A stretch of DNA of 64,000 nucleotides, taken from the NCBI GenBank assembly GCA_004292855.1, contig RDXN01000047.1:1-64000 (forward strand), in the 5' to 3' direction. The translations under genes and the position numbers were made by a program. This document shows, piece after piece, positions 8,919 through 17,425 of the stretch (the stretch's first letter is position 1; each line of letters begins with the position of its first letter). The notes under the pieces were generated by a model. That model was not told the origin of the DNA and ran no database searches. It saw only the letters and a list, made by a program, of their open reading frames with translations. The stretch is from Cytophagales bacterium. Lineage in GTDB: Bacteria > Bacteroidota > Bacteroidia > Cytophagales > Spirosomataceae.

Positions 8919-9850
8919 GTTCGTTCTTAGATTCGATTCGCGGGATGTCGTTCTTCGACATGCACGTACACATGATTTCGCGGACCACCGACGATTATCA
9001 GGCGATGGCCGATGCGGGCGTGGTGGCCGTGCTCGAACCAGCTTTCTGGTTAGGGCAACCCCGCACGGGCGTCGATACGTTCCGCGATTATTTTGCCAGT
9101 CTGGTGGGCTGGGAACGGTTCCGGGCGTCGCAGTTCGGTATCCGGCACTACTGCACGATGGGCCTCAACGCCAAAGAAGCGAATCAGGAGGCTCTGGCCG
9201 AGCAGGTTATGGAGATTCTGCCCCTGTTCATTTATAAGGAAGGCGTGGTAGGCATCGGCGAAATTGGTTTTGACGACCAAACCCCCGCCGAGGAGAAATA
9301 CTACCGCGCTCAACTCGAACTGGCCAAAGAAGCGAATCTGCCCGTACAGATTCACACGCCCCACCGCGACAAGAAGCAGGGCACCCAACGCAGCATGGAC
9401 ATTGCGCTGGAACACGGCCTCGACCCGGCTCTGATTATCGTGGACCACAACAACGAGGAAACCGTTCGTGAGGTACTCGACCGGGGTTTCTGGGCTGGCT
9501 TCACGATCTACCCGTTCACCAAAATGGGCAATGAGCGCATGGTTGAGATTGTGAAGCAGTACGGCCCCGAACGCATCATGGTGAACTCAGCCGCCGACTG
9601 GGGTATAAGCGACCCATTGGCAGTACCAAAAACAGCCGCCCTGATGCTTGAGCACGGCATTTCGCGCGAAACAGTCCGGGCCGTGACGCTTGAGAACGCG
9701 GTGGCGGCCTTTGCCCCAAGCGGTCAAATCAGCCTTGCCGACTTTGACCAACCGCTGAATATCGACCAAAGCCAACGCTTCAATGGTTCGTCGGTCCTGC
9801 GCGGTGGGCAAGCTCCGAGGGTTGACAAAGATTCTACGATTATAAAATAA
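8915..9850 (+). CDS. eboB: EboB, TatD-family metal-dependent hydrolase
   Basis: Starting at the ATG inside the ATGA overlap gives 311 residues; a longer frame from 8774 only overlaps the VTT gene. TatD-type metal ligands are in order: His17 and His19 (FFDMHVHM), Glu116 (GIGEIGFD), His147 (QIHTPH), His178 (IVDHNN) and Asp228 (NSAADWG). This TIM-barrel hydrolase is the first enzyme of the eboBCDEF run here. In cyanobacteria the ebo genes are needed to move a scytonemin precursor to the periplasm. The substrate of this enzyme is not known. Confidence 0.88.
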   Translation: MSSFLDSIRGMSFFDMHVHMISRTTDDYQAMADAGVVAVLEPAFWLGQPRTGVDTFRDYFASLVGWERFRASQFGIRHYCTMGLNAKEANQEALAEQVMEILPLFIYKEGVVGIGEIGFDDQTPAEEKYYRAQLELAKEANLPVQIHTPHRDKKQGTQRSMDIALEHGLDPALIIVDHNNEETVREVLDRGFWAGFTIYPFTKMGNERMVEIVKQYGPERIMVNSAADWGISDPLAVPKTAALMLEHGISRETVRAVTLENAVAAFAPSGQISLADFDQPLNIDQSQRFNGSSVLRGGQAPRVDKDSTIIK

Positions 9851-9923
9851 TGCGTAATGATGAATGCGTAATGCGTAGTATTACTGCATCAGCCATTCAT
9901 CATTACGCATTACGCATTACGCA
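9848..9923. repeat. Spacer-filling word-repeat hairpin between eboB and eboC
   Basis: Perfect 19-base arms lie at 9848-9866 and 9894-9912. They are built from reiterated GCGTAAT / CGCATTA words, and further copies of the word extend the structure. It begins in the eboB stop codon and ends immediately before the TTG start of eboC, so it occupies the whole spacer. Confidence 0.85.
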
Positions 9924-10802
9924 TTGAACTCACTCTCACTCTTTACCCTAACGCGCCCCGCGAACCTGGTCACGGCTGTTGCCGATGTGCTGGCGGGCAT
10001 GGCTATTGCCGGGTACTTGAATCAGCTTGACGCGGCCCCCGCACCAGTCGGCTGGCTGTGTTTGGCTACCGTTGGCTTATACGGTGGTGGTGTGGTATTC
10101 AACGATGTGTTCGATGCCGACCTCGACGCCATCGAACGCCCCGAACGCCCCATTCCAAGTGGTAAAGTGAGCCGATCAGCGGCCGCTACGTTGGGAACGG
10201 TTCTGTTGGCGATGGGTATCGGAGCCGCGTTCATGGTCAACTGGCTGGCGGGTGGGCTAGCGGTGGGGATTGCCGTTGCCGCGCTGGTTTACGACCGGTT
10301 TGGCAAGCACCACAACTGGTTGGGACCAGTAAACATGGGCCTTTGCCGGGGACTAAACCTGCTTCTAGGCGTGAGTATTCTGCCTGAGCAAGTACAACCT
10401 TGGGCATGGGTTGGGCTGGTTCCGGTAGCATATATTGCTGCCATCACGGCCATCAGTCGGGGCGAAGTTCACGGGGGTAATACCCGCACGCTCCGGTTGG
10501 CGGGCCTGCTCTACGCGGGGGTGATCGCCGTAATAGCGGCCATTGCGCAGGCGCGAGGGCAGTTAGGAACGGCTTTTCCGTTTCTGGTGATCTTCGGTTA
10601 CTATATATTTGTACCGCTTTGGCAGGCCGTTCGCGAACCAGTCGGACGAAACATTGGGCTAGCGGTAAAGGCAGGTGTGTTGTCATTGATTGTGATGAAT
10701 GCAGCCTGGGTAGCAGCTTTTGCCTCGTTTCCATTCGCCTTACTGGTTATGTGTCTGTTGCCTTTGTCGCGGCTGCTGGCGCGGGTCTTCGCCGTAACGT
10801 AA
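9924..10802 (+). CDS. eboC: EboC, UbiA-family prenyltransferase
   Basis: An integral membrane prenyltransferase of about 292 residues with eight or so hydrophobic segments. The first UbiA metal/diphosphate motif NDVFDADLD is at residues 60-68, and a second region follows at about YDRFGKHHNW. The family attaches an isoprenoid chain to an acceptor; here the acceptor is unknown. The only usable start is TTG at 9924, one base after the hairpin, because the frame upstream is closed (stop at 9876-9878) and has no ATG. Insertion or expansion of the repeat may have replaced the original start. eboD follows after 11 bases. Confidence 0.88.
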   Translation: MNSLSLFTLTRPANLVTAVADVLAGMAIAGYLNQLDAAPAPVGWLCLATVGLYGGGVVFNDVFDADLDAIERPERPIPSGKVSRSAAATLGTVLLAMGIGAAFMVNWLAGGLAVGIAVAALVYDRFGKHHNWLGPVNMGLCRGLNLLLGVSILPEQVQPWAWVGLVPVAYIAAITAISRGEVHGGNTRTLRLAGLLYAGVIAVIAAIAQARGQLGTAFPFLVIFGYYIFVPLWQAVREPVGRNIGLAVKAGVLSLIVMNAAWVAAFASFPFALLVMCLLPLSRLLARVFAVT

Positions 10803-10813
10803 GTTTAGACTTT

Positions 10814-11968
10814 ATGAATCAACTCCACCAATCGTTTAGCGTCCAGTTCACCTACAGCGTGAGCTTCACCGACGGCTTGTTCGATGCTCACAATACGTTG
10901 TTTGCCGATTTTTTGGCCAGTCAAAGCACGGCTGAACATCCAAAAAAGCTTTTGTTCGTGCTTGACGGGGGCATTTTGACCGCTTTTCCCGACCTGACTA
11001 ATCAGATTCGGGCCTACTTTGCGCATTTGCCAAACGCCCAGTTAATTAATGACCTGCTGACGGTAAGCGGGGGTGAGGGGGCTAAAAACGATCCGGCTCT
11101 GGTTGAACGAATTGTGGATGCGATTGATCGCCACGGCATCGACCGGCACGCTTATGTGGTCGGCATTGGCGGAGGGTCCGTTCTGGATTTAGTGGGGTAC
11201 GCGGCTGCCATTTCGCACCGGGGTATCCGGCACATTCGTATTCCGACTACGGTGTTGGCGCAGAACGATTCGGGCGTGGGCGTGAAGAATAGCGTTAACT
11301 ACCGGGGCAAAAAGAACTTCCTGGGCACGTTTGCGCCCCCGGCGGCTGTATTCAACGATTTCCGGTTCCTGCGTATGCTGAACGACCGCGACTGGCGGGC
11401 AGGTATGGCCGAAGCCGTGAAGGTAGCCCTTATCAAAGACCCCGCCTTTTTCGACTGGCTCGAAACCAACGGCCCGGCTCTGTCTCAACGGGATGCAGGA
11501 GCCATGCAATACCTGATTCACCGTTGCGCCGACCTACACCTGCAACACATCGCAAGTGGCGACCCTTTTGAGCAAGGCTCCTCGCGCCCGCTCGACTTTG
11601 GGCATTGGAGCGCGCACAAGCTGGAGTACCTGACCAACTTTGAACTCCGTCATGGGGAGGCTGTGGCCATCGGTATGGCCCTCGACTGTCAGTATGCTCA
11701 CCTGCTGGGGCTATTGGCCGAAACCGACCTGAACCGCATTCTGAACCTCCTCCAAACGCTGGGCTTCGACTTGTATCACCCGGCTCTCGATAGCGACAAT
11801 GGCGATGCGGTTCTACGGGGTCTAAACGAATTTCGCGAACATTTGGGCGGTCGGCTAACGATTTTGCTGCTCACGAGCATTGGGCAAGGCGTTGAAGTTC
11901 ATGAAATGGATGAGGCTCTGGTGCGTCAGGCCATTGGGCAGTTGGCTAGCGAACAAAAAACTGTATGA
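10814..11968 (+). CDS. eboD: EboD, 3-dehydroquinate synthase-like sugar phosphate cyclase
   Basis: 384 residues when started at ATG 10814; a longer frame from 10619 only overlaps eboC. The dehydroquinate synthase fold is shown by the nucleotide-binding GIGGGSVLDLVGY (glycines near 118-121), by RIPTTVLAQNDSGVGVKN, and by metal ligands Glu200 (MAEAVK), His264 or His268 (FGHWSAHKLE) and His280 (LRHGEA). Its place in the ebo run, not in a shikimate cluster, argues for a secondary-metabolite cyclase instead of housekeeping AroB. It overlaps eboE by an ATGA. Confidence 0.9.
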   Translation: MNQLHQSFSVQFTYSVSFTDGLFDAHNTLFADFLASQSTAEHPKKLLFVLDGGILTAFPDLTNQIRAYFAHLPNAQLINDLLTVSGGEGAKNDPALVERIVDAIDRHGIDRHAYVVGIGGGSVLDLVGYAAAISHRGIRHIRIPTTVLAQNDSGVGVKNSVNYRGKKNFLGTFAPPAAVFNDFRFLRMLNDRDWRAGMAEAVKVALIKDPAFFDWLETNGPALSQRDAGAMQYLIHRCADLHLQHIASGDPFEQGSSRPLDFGHWSAHKLEYLTNFELRHGEAVAIGMALDCQYAHLLGLLAETDLNRILNLLQTLGFDLYHPALDSDNGDAVLRGLNEFREHLGGRLTILLLTSIGQGVEVHEMDEALVRQAIGQLASEQKTV

Positions 11969-13188
11969 CGCACATTGGCTATTGCACCAACATCCATGCG
12001 GGCGAGCGTTGGGCCGATCATTTCGCGGCCTTGCAACAGGCTGTCCCCGAACTAAAAAACCGACTTTCTCCGGGTGAACCGTTTGGGTTGGGGCTGCGGC
12101 TGTCGAATGTGGCAAGCGAGGAGCTGGAACAGCCTGAACAGTTGGTGGCCTTTCAGCACTGGTTGGCCGATAACGACTGCTACGTGTTTACGATGAACGG
12201 CTTTCCCTACGGCGGCTTTCATCACACCGTTGTGAAAGATCAGGTACACGCGCCCGACTGGACCACCTCCGAACGCGTTGACTACACCAAGCGGCTGTTT
12301 CGGCTGCTGTCGGTGCTGTTACCAGTCGATGAACTGGGCAATCCTATTCCGGGGGGCGTGTCAACATCGCCCCTCTCCTATCGGCACTGGTTCGACTGGG
12401 AAAAGGCCGAGGCCCGCGATGCGGTGCTGACCCAAACGACCCAAAACGTGTTGCAGGTGGTGGCCGAGTTGATTAGGCTGCACCGGCAAACCGACCGGCT
12501 CATGCACCTCGACATCGAACCCGAACCCGACGGCGTTCTCGAAACCGCCGATGAGTTTGTGGTCTGGTACACGAATTACCTGTTACCATTGGGCCTTGAT
12601 TATCTGCACGATACCTTGGGCATTAGCGACGAAGAGGCCGAAACCGCTATTGTCCAACACGTTCGGCTGTGTTACGATGTTTGCCACTTTGCCGTGGGCT
12701 ACGAACGGCCCGCCGAAGTACTCGACAAACTGAAAGCATATGGCCTTCGTGTGGGTAAGATTCAGGTCAGCGCGGCCCTCAAAGCCGAGTTTCCAATGCC
12801 GAATGCAGACCCTGATGGGCGGGAGACCATCCGTCAGGCGTTCGAGCGGTTTAATGAGCCAACGTATTTGCATCAGGTGGTGGCCCGAACCTACGCGGGC
12901 GAACTGCTCCGGTTCCGCGACCTGCCCGATGCTCTTGCTGCCTTCGATGATACCCACGCCGAATGGCGGTCGCACTTCCACGTGCCCATTTTTGTGTCGG
13001 ATTTTGGGGTGCTGAAATCCACGCAAGATGACATTATTGAGACCCTCCAATTGCTAACCAACCGCCCGTTCACTAATCAGCTCGAAGTCGAAACGTACAC
13101 GTGGGAAGTGCTGCCCGACGGCCTCAAAACCGGCCTGATCGACTCCATCGAACGCGAAATGAACTGGGTTAAATCAATTAGCGAATGA
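11965..13188 (+). CDS. eboE: EboE, TIM-barrel metabolite-traffic protein
   Basis: A 407-residue protein of the xylose isomerase-like/AP-endonuclease-like TIM barrel class, matching EboE in layout: MTHIGYCTNIHAGE at the start, MNGFPYGGFH, LDIEPEPDG and YDVCHFAVGYE carrying the acidic and histidine residues expected at the metal centre. Its reaction is unknown; in cyanobacteria it is required with the other ebo genes for correct localisation of the scytonemin monomer. It is translationally coupled to eboD. Its last three codons, including the stop, lie inside the left arm of the following hairpin. Confidence 0.88.
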   Translation: MTHIGYCTNIHAGERWADHFAALQQAVPELKNRLSPGEPFGLGLRLSNVASEELEQPEQLVAFQHWLADNDCYVFTMNGFPYGGFHHTVVKDQVHAPDWTTSERVDYTKRLFRLLSVLLPVDELGNPIPGGVSTSPLSYRHWFDWEKAEARDAVLTQTTQNVLQVVAELIRLHRQTDRLMHLDIEPEPDGVLETADEFVVWYTNYLLPLGLDYLHDTLGISDEEAETAIVQHVRLCYDVCHFAVGYERPAEVLDKLKAYGLRVGKIQVSAALKAEFPMPNADPDGRETIRQAFERFNEPTYLHQVVARTYAGELLRFRDLPDALAAFDDTHAEWRSHFHVPIFVSDFGVLKSTQDDIIETLQLLTNRPFTNQLEVETYTWEVLPDGLKTGLIDSIEREMNWVKSISE

Positions 13189-13259
13189 GTGATTGAGCGA
13201 CTAGCTACAACAAAAGCAACTTACCTGCTTGCATTCGCTCAATCACTCATTCACTCATT
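13183..13259. repeat. Spacer-filling word-repeat hairpin between eboE and eboF
   Basis: Perfect 18-base arms at 13183-13200 and 13235-13252 are made of GAGTGATTGAGCGA-type words. The left arm includes the eboE stop codon (13186-13188), and the right arm plus one more word reaches the ATG of eboF at 13260. Confidence 0.88.
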
Positions 13260-14624
13260 ATGAAAAAGACTGTTGTAATCGACGTTGTGGGGTTGTCGTA
13301 TTCGCTGATTGGCGAGCACACGCCCTTTTTGAGCCGCTGGATGGCCGATAAAAACCGAGCCACCATCGACCCCATGTTGCCCGCCGTGACGACCGCCGTT
13401 CAATCGACCTACGTGACGGGCAAGTGGCCTGCCGAAAACGGAATCGTGGGCAACGGCTGGTACGACCGCGACGATGCCGAGATCAAATTCTGGAAACAGT
13501 CGAACCACTTGGTGCAGGGTGAAAAGATTTGGGATCGAGCACGGAAAATTGACCCGGCCTTCACGGTCTCGAAAATGTTCTGGTGGTACAACATGTACAG
13601 TTCGGCAGATTTTTCGGTGACGCCCCGCCCGCAATATCTGGCCGATGGCCGCAAAATGCCCGACTGCTACAGCCAACCCGCCGACCTCCGCGACCGGCTA
13701 CAGGCCGAACTGGGCACGTTTCCGCTATTCCAGTTCTGGGGGCCGGGGGCTAACATCATCTCGACCCGCTGGATTGCCGATGCATCAATGCTCGTGGATC
13801 GCTGGCACAACCCCACGCTGACCCTCATTTACCTCCCCCATCTTGATTACTGCCTGCAAAAGTTTGGCGTTGATTTCGCTAAAATCGCCACCGATCTCCG
13901 GCAAGTAGACGACGTGTGCCGCGATTTGATTGAATACTACGAAAAAGCGGGGGCCGAAGTGCTTGTTCTATCAGAATATGGGATCACAAATGTAAGCCGT
14001 CCCGTTCACCTAAACCGGGTGTTGCGCGAGGCCAATTTGATCCAAATTCGGGAGGAACGCGGCCTTGAATTGCTCGACCCCGGTGCGTCGCGAGCCTTCG
14101 CCGTGGCCGACCATCAGGTGGCCCACGTGTACCTGAACGACCCCAAGTTGCTGCCCCAGGTTCGCGCCCTGCTCGAACAAACGCCCGGTGTGCAGCGCGT
14201 GCTGGACCGCGACGAACAACGCTCATACCACCTCGACCATGAGCGTGCGGGCGACCTCGTCGTGATGGCCGACGCCGATAGCTGGTTCACCTACTATTAC
14301 TGGACCGACGACCGCAAAGCCCCCGATTTCGCCCGGTTGGTCGACATTCACCGCAAGCCCGGCTACGACCCCGTAGAGATGTTTATGGACCCCAAGAACC
14401 CGCTCATAAAGCTACGGGCGGGCTACAAACTCCTACGCAAAAAGCTCGGTTTCCGCTACCTGATGGATGTGATTCCGCTCAACGCCACGCTCATCAAAGG
14501 CTCACACGGGCGCACGGGCACGGCCCCCGAACACCACCCGGTTTTGATTGGGCGCGGCCTAAATGCGGAGCGCGTCACGGCAGTTGAGGTCTATGACACG
14601 ATTTGGAAGATGTTGAATGGGTAG
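13260..14624 (+). CDS. eboF: EboF, alkaline-phosphatase-superfamily phosphodiesterase
   Basis: A 454-residue protein of the nucleotide pyrophosphatase/phosphodiesterase branch. The first metal site is VIDVVGL (Asp8). The nucleophile is Thr44 in LPAVTTAVQS, followed by the typical VTGKWPAENGIVGNGW. Later metal-site motifs are LPHLDYCLQ, LSEYGIT and GSHGRTG. The usual DHG of this superfamily is read here as EYG, so the second metal site is altered or of a subfamily type. No signal peptide is seen, so it is probably cytoplasmic. It ends the ebo run and faces the convergent fucosidase gene 6 bases away. Confidence 0.85.
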   Translation: MKKTVVIDVVGLSYSLIGEHTPFLSRWMADKNRATIDPMLPAVTTAVQSTYVTGKWPAENGIVGNGWYDRDDAEIKFWKQSNHLVQGEKIWDRARKIDPAFTVSKMFWWYNMYSSADFSVTPRPQYLADGRKMPDCYSQPADLRDRLQAELGTFPLFQFWGPGANIISTRWIADASMLVDRWHNPTLTLIYLPHLDYCLQKFGVDFAKIATDLRQVDDVCRDLIEYYEKAGAEVLVLSEYGITNVSRPVHLNRVLREANLIQIREERGLELLDPGASRAFAVADHQVAHVYLNDPKLLPQVRALLEQTPGVQRVLDRDEQRSYHLDHERAGDLVVMADADSWFTYYYWTDDRKAPDFARLVDIHRKPGYDPVEMFMDPKNPLIKLRAGYKLLRKKLGFRYLMDVIPLNATLIKGSHGRTGTAPEHHPVLIGRGLNAERVTAVEVYDTIWKMLNG

Positions 14625-14630
14625 TTCCCT

Positions 14631-15989
14631 TTACTCCTCCCCCGATGCCTTGAAAACGCCAACCTCTGCTATTTCAACCGGGCCTTTTGCCTCGGTAATC
14701 GTTAGCCGGATTTGGCTTGCCCGAACGGGCGCAAACCGCATGAGCCGTTTGTAGCCAACCGTCGTAAATGTACCCAACGATTTCCAGTCGGTGCCCGCCA
14801 GATACTCCACGTTTCCGGCTACAATCTGTTGCCCGTTGGCGATGTTCTCCTGAATCGAAATTCGGTCGAACATGGTTTCAGGTGGCAGGTTGATCGTGAT
14901 AGGTTCGTTGACGGTTGCAGGTGCGAACGTAGTCAGTTTTTTATCGGTGAGTTGGGGGGAGTCAGCCACAAAGTTGACCCTGAACGTTTCGTCCAGAATG
15001 CGCCGAAAGGCTTTCAAACTGGTTACGTCGGCCTCTGAGAGCAGACCCTCGCGGTTGGGTGGCACGTTGAGTAACAACAAACTGTTGCGGCCAACGGACT
15101 GGTAATACAAATTCACCAGGTTTTGCGGGCTGCGCACTTTGCTGTCTTCGGCGGGGTGGTAAAACCAGCCGGGCCGGATACTCACGTCGGTTTCGGCGGG
15201 AACCCAGCGTTTGCCGTTGGCGTCGCCCCGGTTCAGATATTTTTCATCGGCCACGCCGGGGGCCATCCCCTCCGTATTGATCGTTGACCAGCACGTTTCG
15301 CCCGCGTTACCTTTCTCGTTGCCCACCCAGCGCACGTCCGGCCCGGCGTCGGAAAACATCACGGCGTTGGGTTGCAGTTTGCGGACCAATGCCCAGTAGC
15401 CCTCGAAATCATAGGTCATGTTTTTGGCGTTCTCGCCCTTCGCCCCGTCGAACCAAACCTCGGCAATGAGGCCATAATTGGTGAGCAGTTCTTTCAATTG
15501 GCTTTTGTAGAAGTCGTTATAAGCATCGGTGCCATAGAGCGACTCGTGCCGGTCCCAAGGCGAGAGATACACGCCGAATTTCAGCCCAAACTCACGACAG
15601 GCGTTAGCTACTTCGCGGACTACATCGCCCTTGCCATTGCGCCAGGGGCTACTTTTTACGGAATGCTCGGTGGTGCGCGTAGGCCACAAACAGAATCCGT
15701 CGTGGTGTTTGGCAGTCAGGATAGCCATCTTAAAACCGGCCTCTTTCAATGACCGAATCCACTGCCGCGCATCAAGTTGAGCCGGATTAAAGATTTTGGG
15801 ATCTTCAGTACCGTCGCCCCATTCTTTGTCGGTAAAGGTGTTGACGGTGAAGTGCAAAAACGCGGTGGTTTCAAGCTGTTGCCAGGCGAGTTGCCGGGGG
15901 GCGGGCCGGGGCGTTGGTTGAGGGGGTTGAGCATAGACAGTTGTTGTCGTTAGCATTACCGCCAAAATAAAGAGCCGAAGGATTGTCAT
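14631..15989 (-). CDS. Secreted alpha-L-fucosidase, GH29
   Basis: A 452-residue glycoside hydrolase with a cleavable signal peptide (cut after about residue 20, VYAQ). The GH29 barrel begins with FLHFTVNTFTDKEWGDG, contains the substrate pocket TAKHHDGFCLWPT, and has the nucleophile Asp181 in AEVWFDGAKG. About 110 residues at the C terminus form a beta-rich, discoidin-like module. It releases alpha-L-fucose from glycans in the periplasm or outside the cell. No polysaccharide-utilisation partners (SusC/SusD) are adjacent. Confidence 0.92.
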   Translation of the reverse strand: MTILRLFILAVMLTTTTVYAQPPQPTPRPAPRQLAWQQLETTAFLHFTVNTFTDKEWGDGTEDPKIFNPAQLDARQWIRSLKEAGFKMAILTAKHHDGFCLWPTRTTEHSVKSSPWRNGKGDVVREVANACREFGLKFGVYLSPWDRHESLYGTDAYNDFYKSQLKELLTNYGLIAEVWFDGAKGENAKNMTYDFEGYWALVRKLQPNAVMFSDAGPDVRWVGNEKGNAGETCWSTINTEGMAPGVADEKYLNRGDANGKRWVPAETDVSIRPGWFYHPAEDSKVRSPQNLVNLYYQSVGRNSLLLLNVPPNREGLLSEADVTSLKAFRRILDETFRVNFVADSPQLTDKKLTTFAPATVNEPITINLPPETMFDRISIQENIANGQQIVAGNVEYLAGTDWKSLGTFTTVGYKRLMRFAPVRASQIRLTITEAKGPVEIAEVGVFKASGEE

Positions 15990-16103
15990 AGGTCTAAGGT
16001 ACGAAAAAAGGGCTAATTCATCCTAAATTATTGCCTGTTTGTACTTTATCTCACGGCGAACAAACAACAGGCCACCAACGTTAGCAAAGTGGCCACCTCA
16101 CTG

Positions 16104-16111
16104 TATTTTTG
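16104..16111 (+). promoter_or_regulatory. Minus-7 promoter element ahead of ispH
   Basis: TATTTTTG matches TAnnTTTG and ends only 5 bases before the ispH ATG at 16117. A transcript starting at the usual distance would have almost no leader. The minus-33 site at the expected spacing is only a partial match (TTAG). Confidence 0.5.
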
Positions 16112-16116
16112 CGCCC

Positions 16117-17388
16117 ATGAAGTCCTTCAACATCCCCGACTATTACCGCAGCACCGTTATCACGCCCCTGAAAGAGTTTCGGCGCAAACGCGACAAACTA
16201 AAGCGCGATTTCACGCCGACTCTGCTCGATTTTGGGCCGGTACGGTTCCACATCGCCCGTCACTTCGGGTTCTGCTACGGGGTCGAAAATGCCGTTGAGA
16301 TTGCCTACAAGGCCATTGCCGAGAATCCCGGCAAACGCATTTTCCTGTTGAGTGAAATGATCCACAACCCCGACGTCAACGCCGATTTACTCAGCCGGGG
16401 TGTGCGGTTTTTGATGGATACCGGAGGGCAGCAACTGATTCCGTTCAGCGAGCTAACGCCGGACGACGTGGTGATTATCCCGGCGTTCGGCACCACGCTC
16501 GAAACGTACGGGCAACTGTCGGCAATTGGATTAGACATTGAGAAGTACGACACCACTTGCCCCTTCGTGGAGAAGGTCTGGAACAAGGCCGCCCAGATTG
16601 GCCAGAAGAATTACACGGTGGTGGTTCACGGTAAGCCGAGCCACGAGGAAACCCGCGCGACGTTCTCACACAGCAAAGAGGCCGCGCCTACCGTGGTCGT
16701 GAAGAACATGGCCCAGACCGAACGGCTAGCTCGTTACATCACGGGCGAGGCCCCCGCCGAAGAGTTCTACACCGAATTTTCCGGGCAATATTCCGAGGGT
16801 TTCGATCCCACCCGCGACCTTAAGCGCATTGGCGTTGTCAACCAAACCACGATGCTCGCTTCTGACACCCAGGGCATTGCCGATTACTTAAAGCGGGTGA
16901 TGATGGATCATTTTGCACAGTCGGCAGAGCCGACTTTACAGCCTTTGCCGTTGGCTTCAGCCAACGGTGCCAATGGAGAGGAATATTTTGCCAACACCCG
17001 CGATACCCTCTGCTATGCCACCAACGACAATCAGGACGCCACCTACGCTCTGCTCCGTTACCCGGCCCATTTAGCCATTGTGGCCGGGGGCTACAACTCG
17101 TCCAACACCTCGCACATCGTTGACCTCTGCGCCGAGCGGTTACCCACTTATTTTATTGAGTCAGAGCAGAAATTGCTCTCGCGCGAGTTAATCCGGCATT
17201 TCGATTTGCACACCAAAGAAGAGATCGTTACCGAAGGCTACCTGCTCCCCAACGAACCTCTCACCATTCTGCTCACCTGCGGGGCCTCCTGCCCCGACGC
17301 CGTGGTTGAGGGCATCCTAACGCGCATTGTGAGCTTTTACCCCGGCGCAAAACCGATTGAGGAGGTAATGAAGGATTTCGAAGGATAG
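16117..17388 (+). CDS. ispH: 4-hydroxy-3-methylbut-2-enyl diphosphate reductase
   Basis: Last enzyme of the MEP isoprenoid pathway. The chosen start gives 423 residues, the long cyanobacterial/plant-type form and not the 310-residue E. coli type. The three iron-sulphur cysteines are Cys53 (GFCYGV), Cys148 (TTCPFV) and Cys299 (DTLCYATNDNQ). Other landmarks are HGKPSHEETRAT and the C-terminal LTCGASCPDAVV. Between about residues 267 and 288, just before Cys299, the coding sequence contains two short palindromes, suggesting an in-frame repeat insertion in a variable loop. Its product could feed the EboC prenyltransferase, but no direct link is shown. Confidence 0.93.
   Translation: MKSFNIPDYYRSTVITPLKEFRRKRDKLKRDFTPTLLDFGPVRFHIARHFGFCYGVENAVEIAYKAIAENPGKRIFLLSEMIHNPDVNADLLSRGVRFLMDTGGQQLIPFSELTPDDVVIIPAFGTTLETYGQLSAIGLDIEKYDTTCPFVEKVWNKAAQIGQKNYTVVVHGKPSHEETRATFSHSKEAAPTVVVKNMAQTERLARYITGEAPAEEFYTEFSGQYSEGFDPTRDLKRIGVVNQTTMLASDTQGIADYLKRVMMDHFAQSAEPTLQPLPLASANGANGEEYFANTRDTLCYATNDNQDATYALLRYPAHLAIVAGGYNSSNTSHIVDLCAERLPTYFIESEQKLLSRELIRHFDLHTKEEIVTEGYLLPNEPLTILLTCGASCPDAVVEGILTRIVSFYPGAKPIEEVMKDFEG
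16919..16967. repeat. Palindromic module inside the ispH coding sequence
   Basis: AGTCGGC-AGA-GCCGACT (16919-16935) runs into TTTACAGC (16935-16942) and is followed by CCGTTGGC-TTCA-GCCAACGG (16948-16967). The same TTTACAGC after a hairpin and the same GGCTTCAGCC word occur in the repeat at 37084-37259. It is read through in frame as part of ispH. Confidence 0.75.
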
Positions 17389-17425
17389 AGCCACCCGACT
17401 GGCTGATCCATTACAGACCCAATGT

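Noticed and set aside
10814-11968. Housekeeping 3-dehydroquinate synthase (aroB)
   Set aside because: Context and divergent length point to EboD; no other shikimate genes are near.
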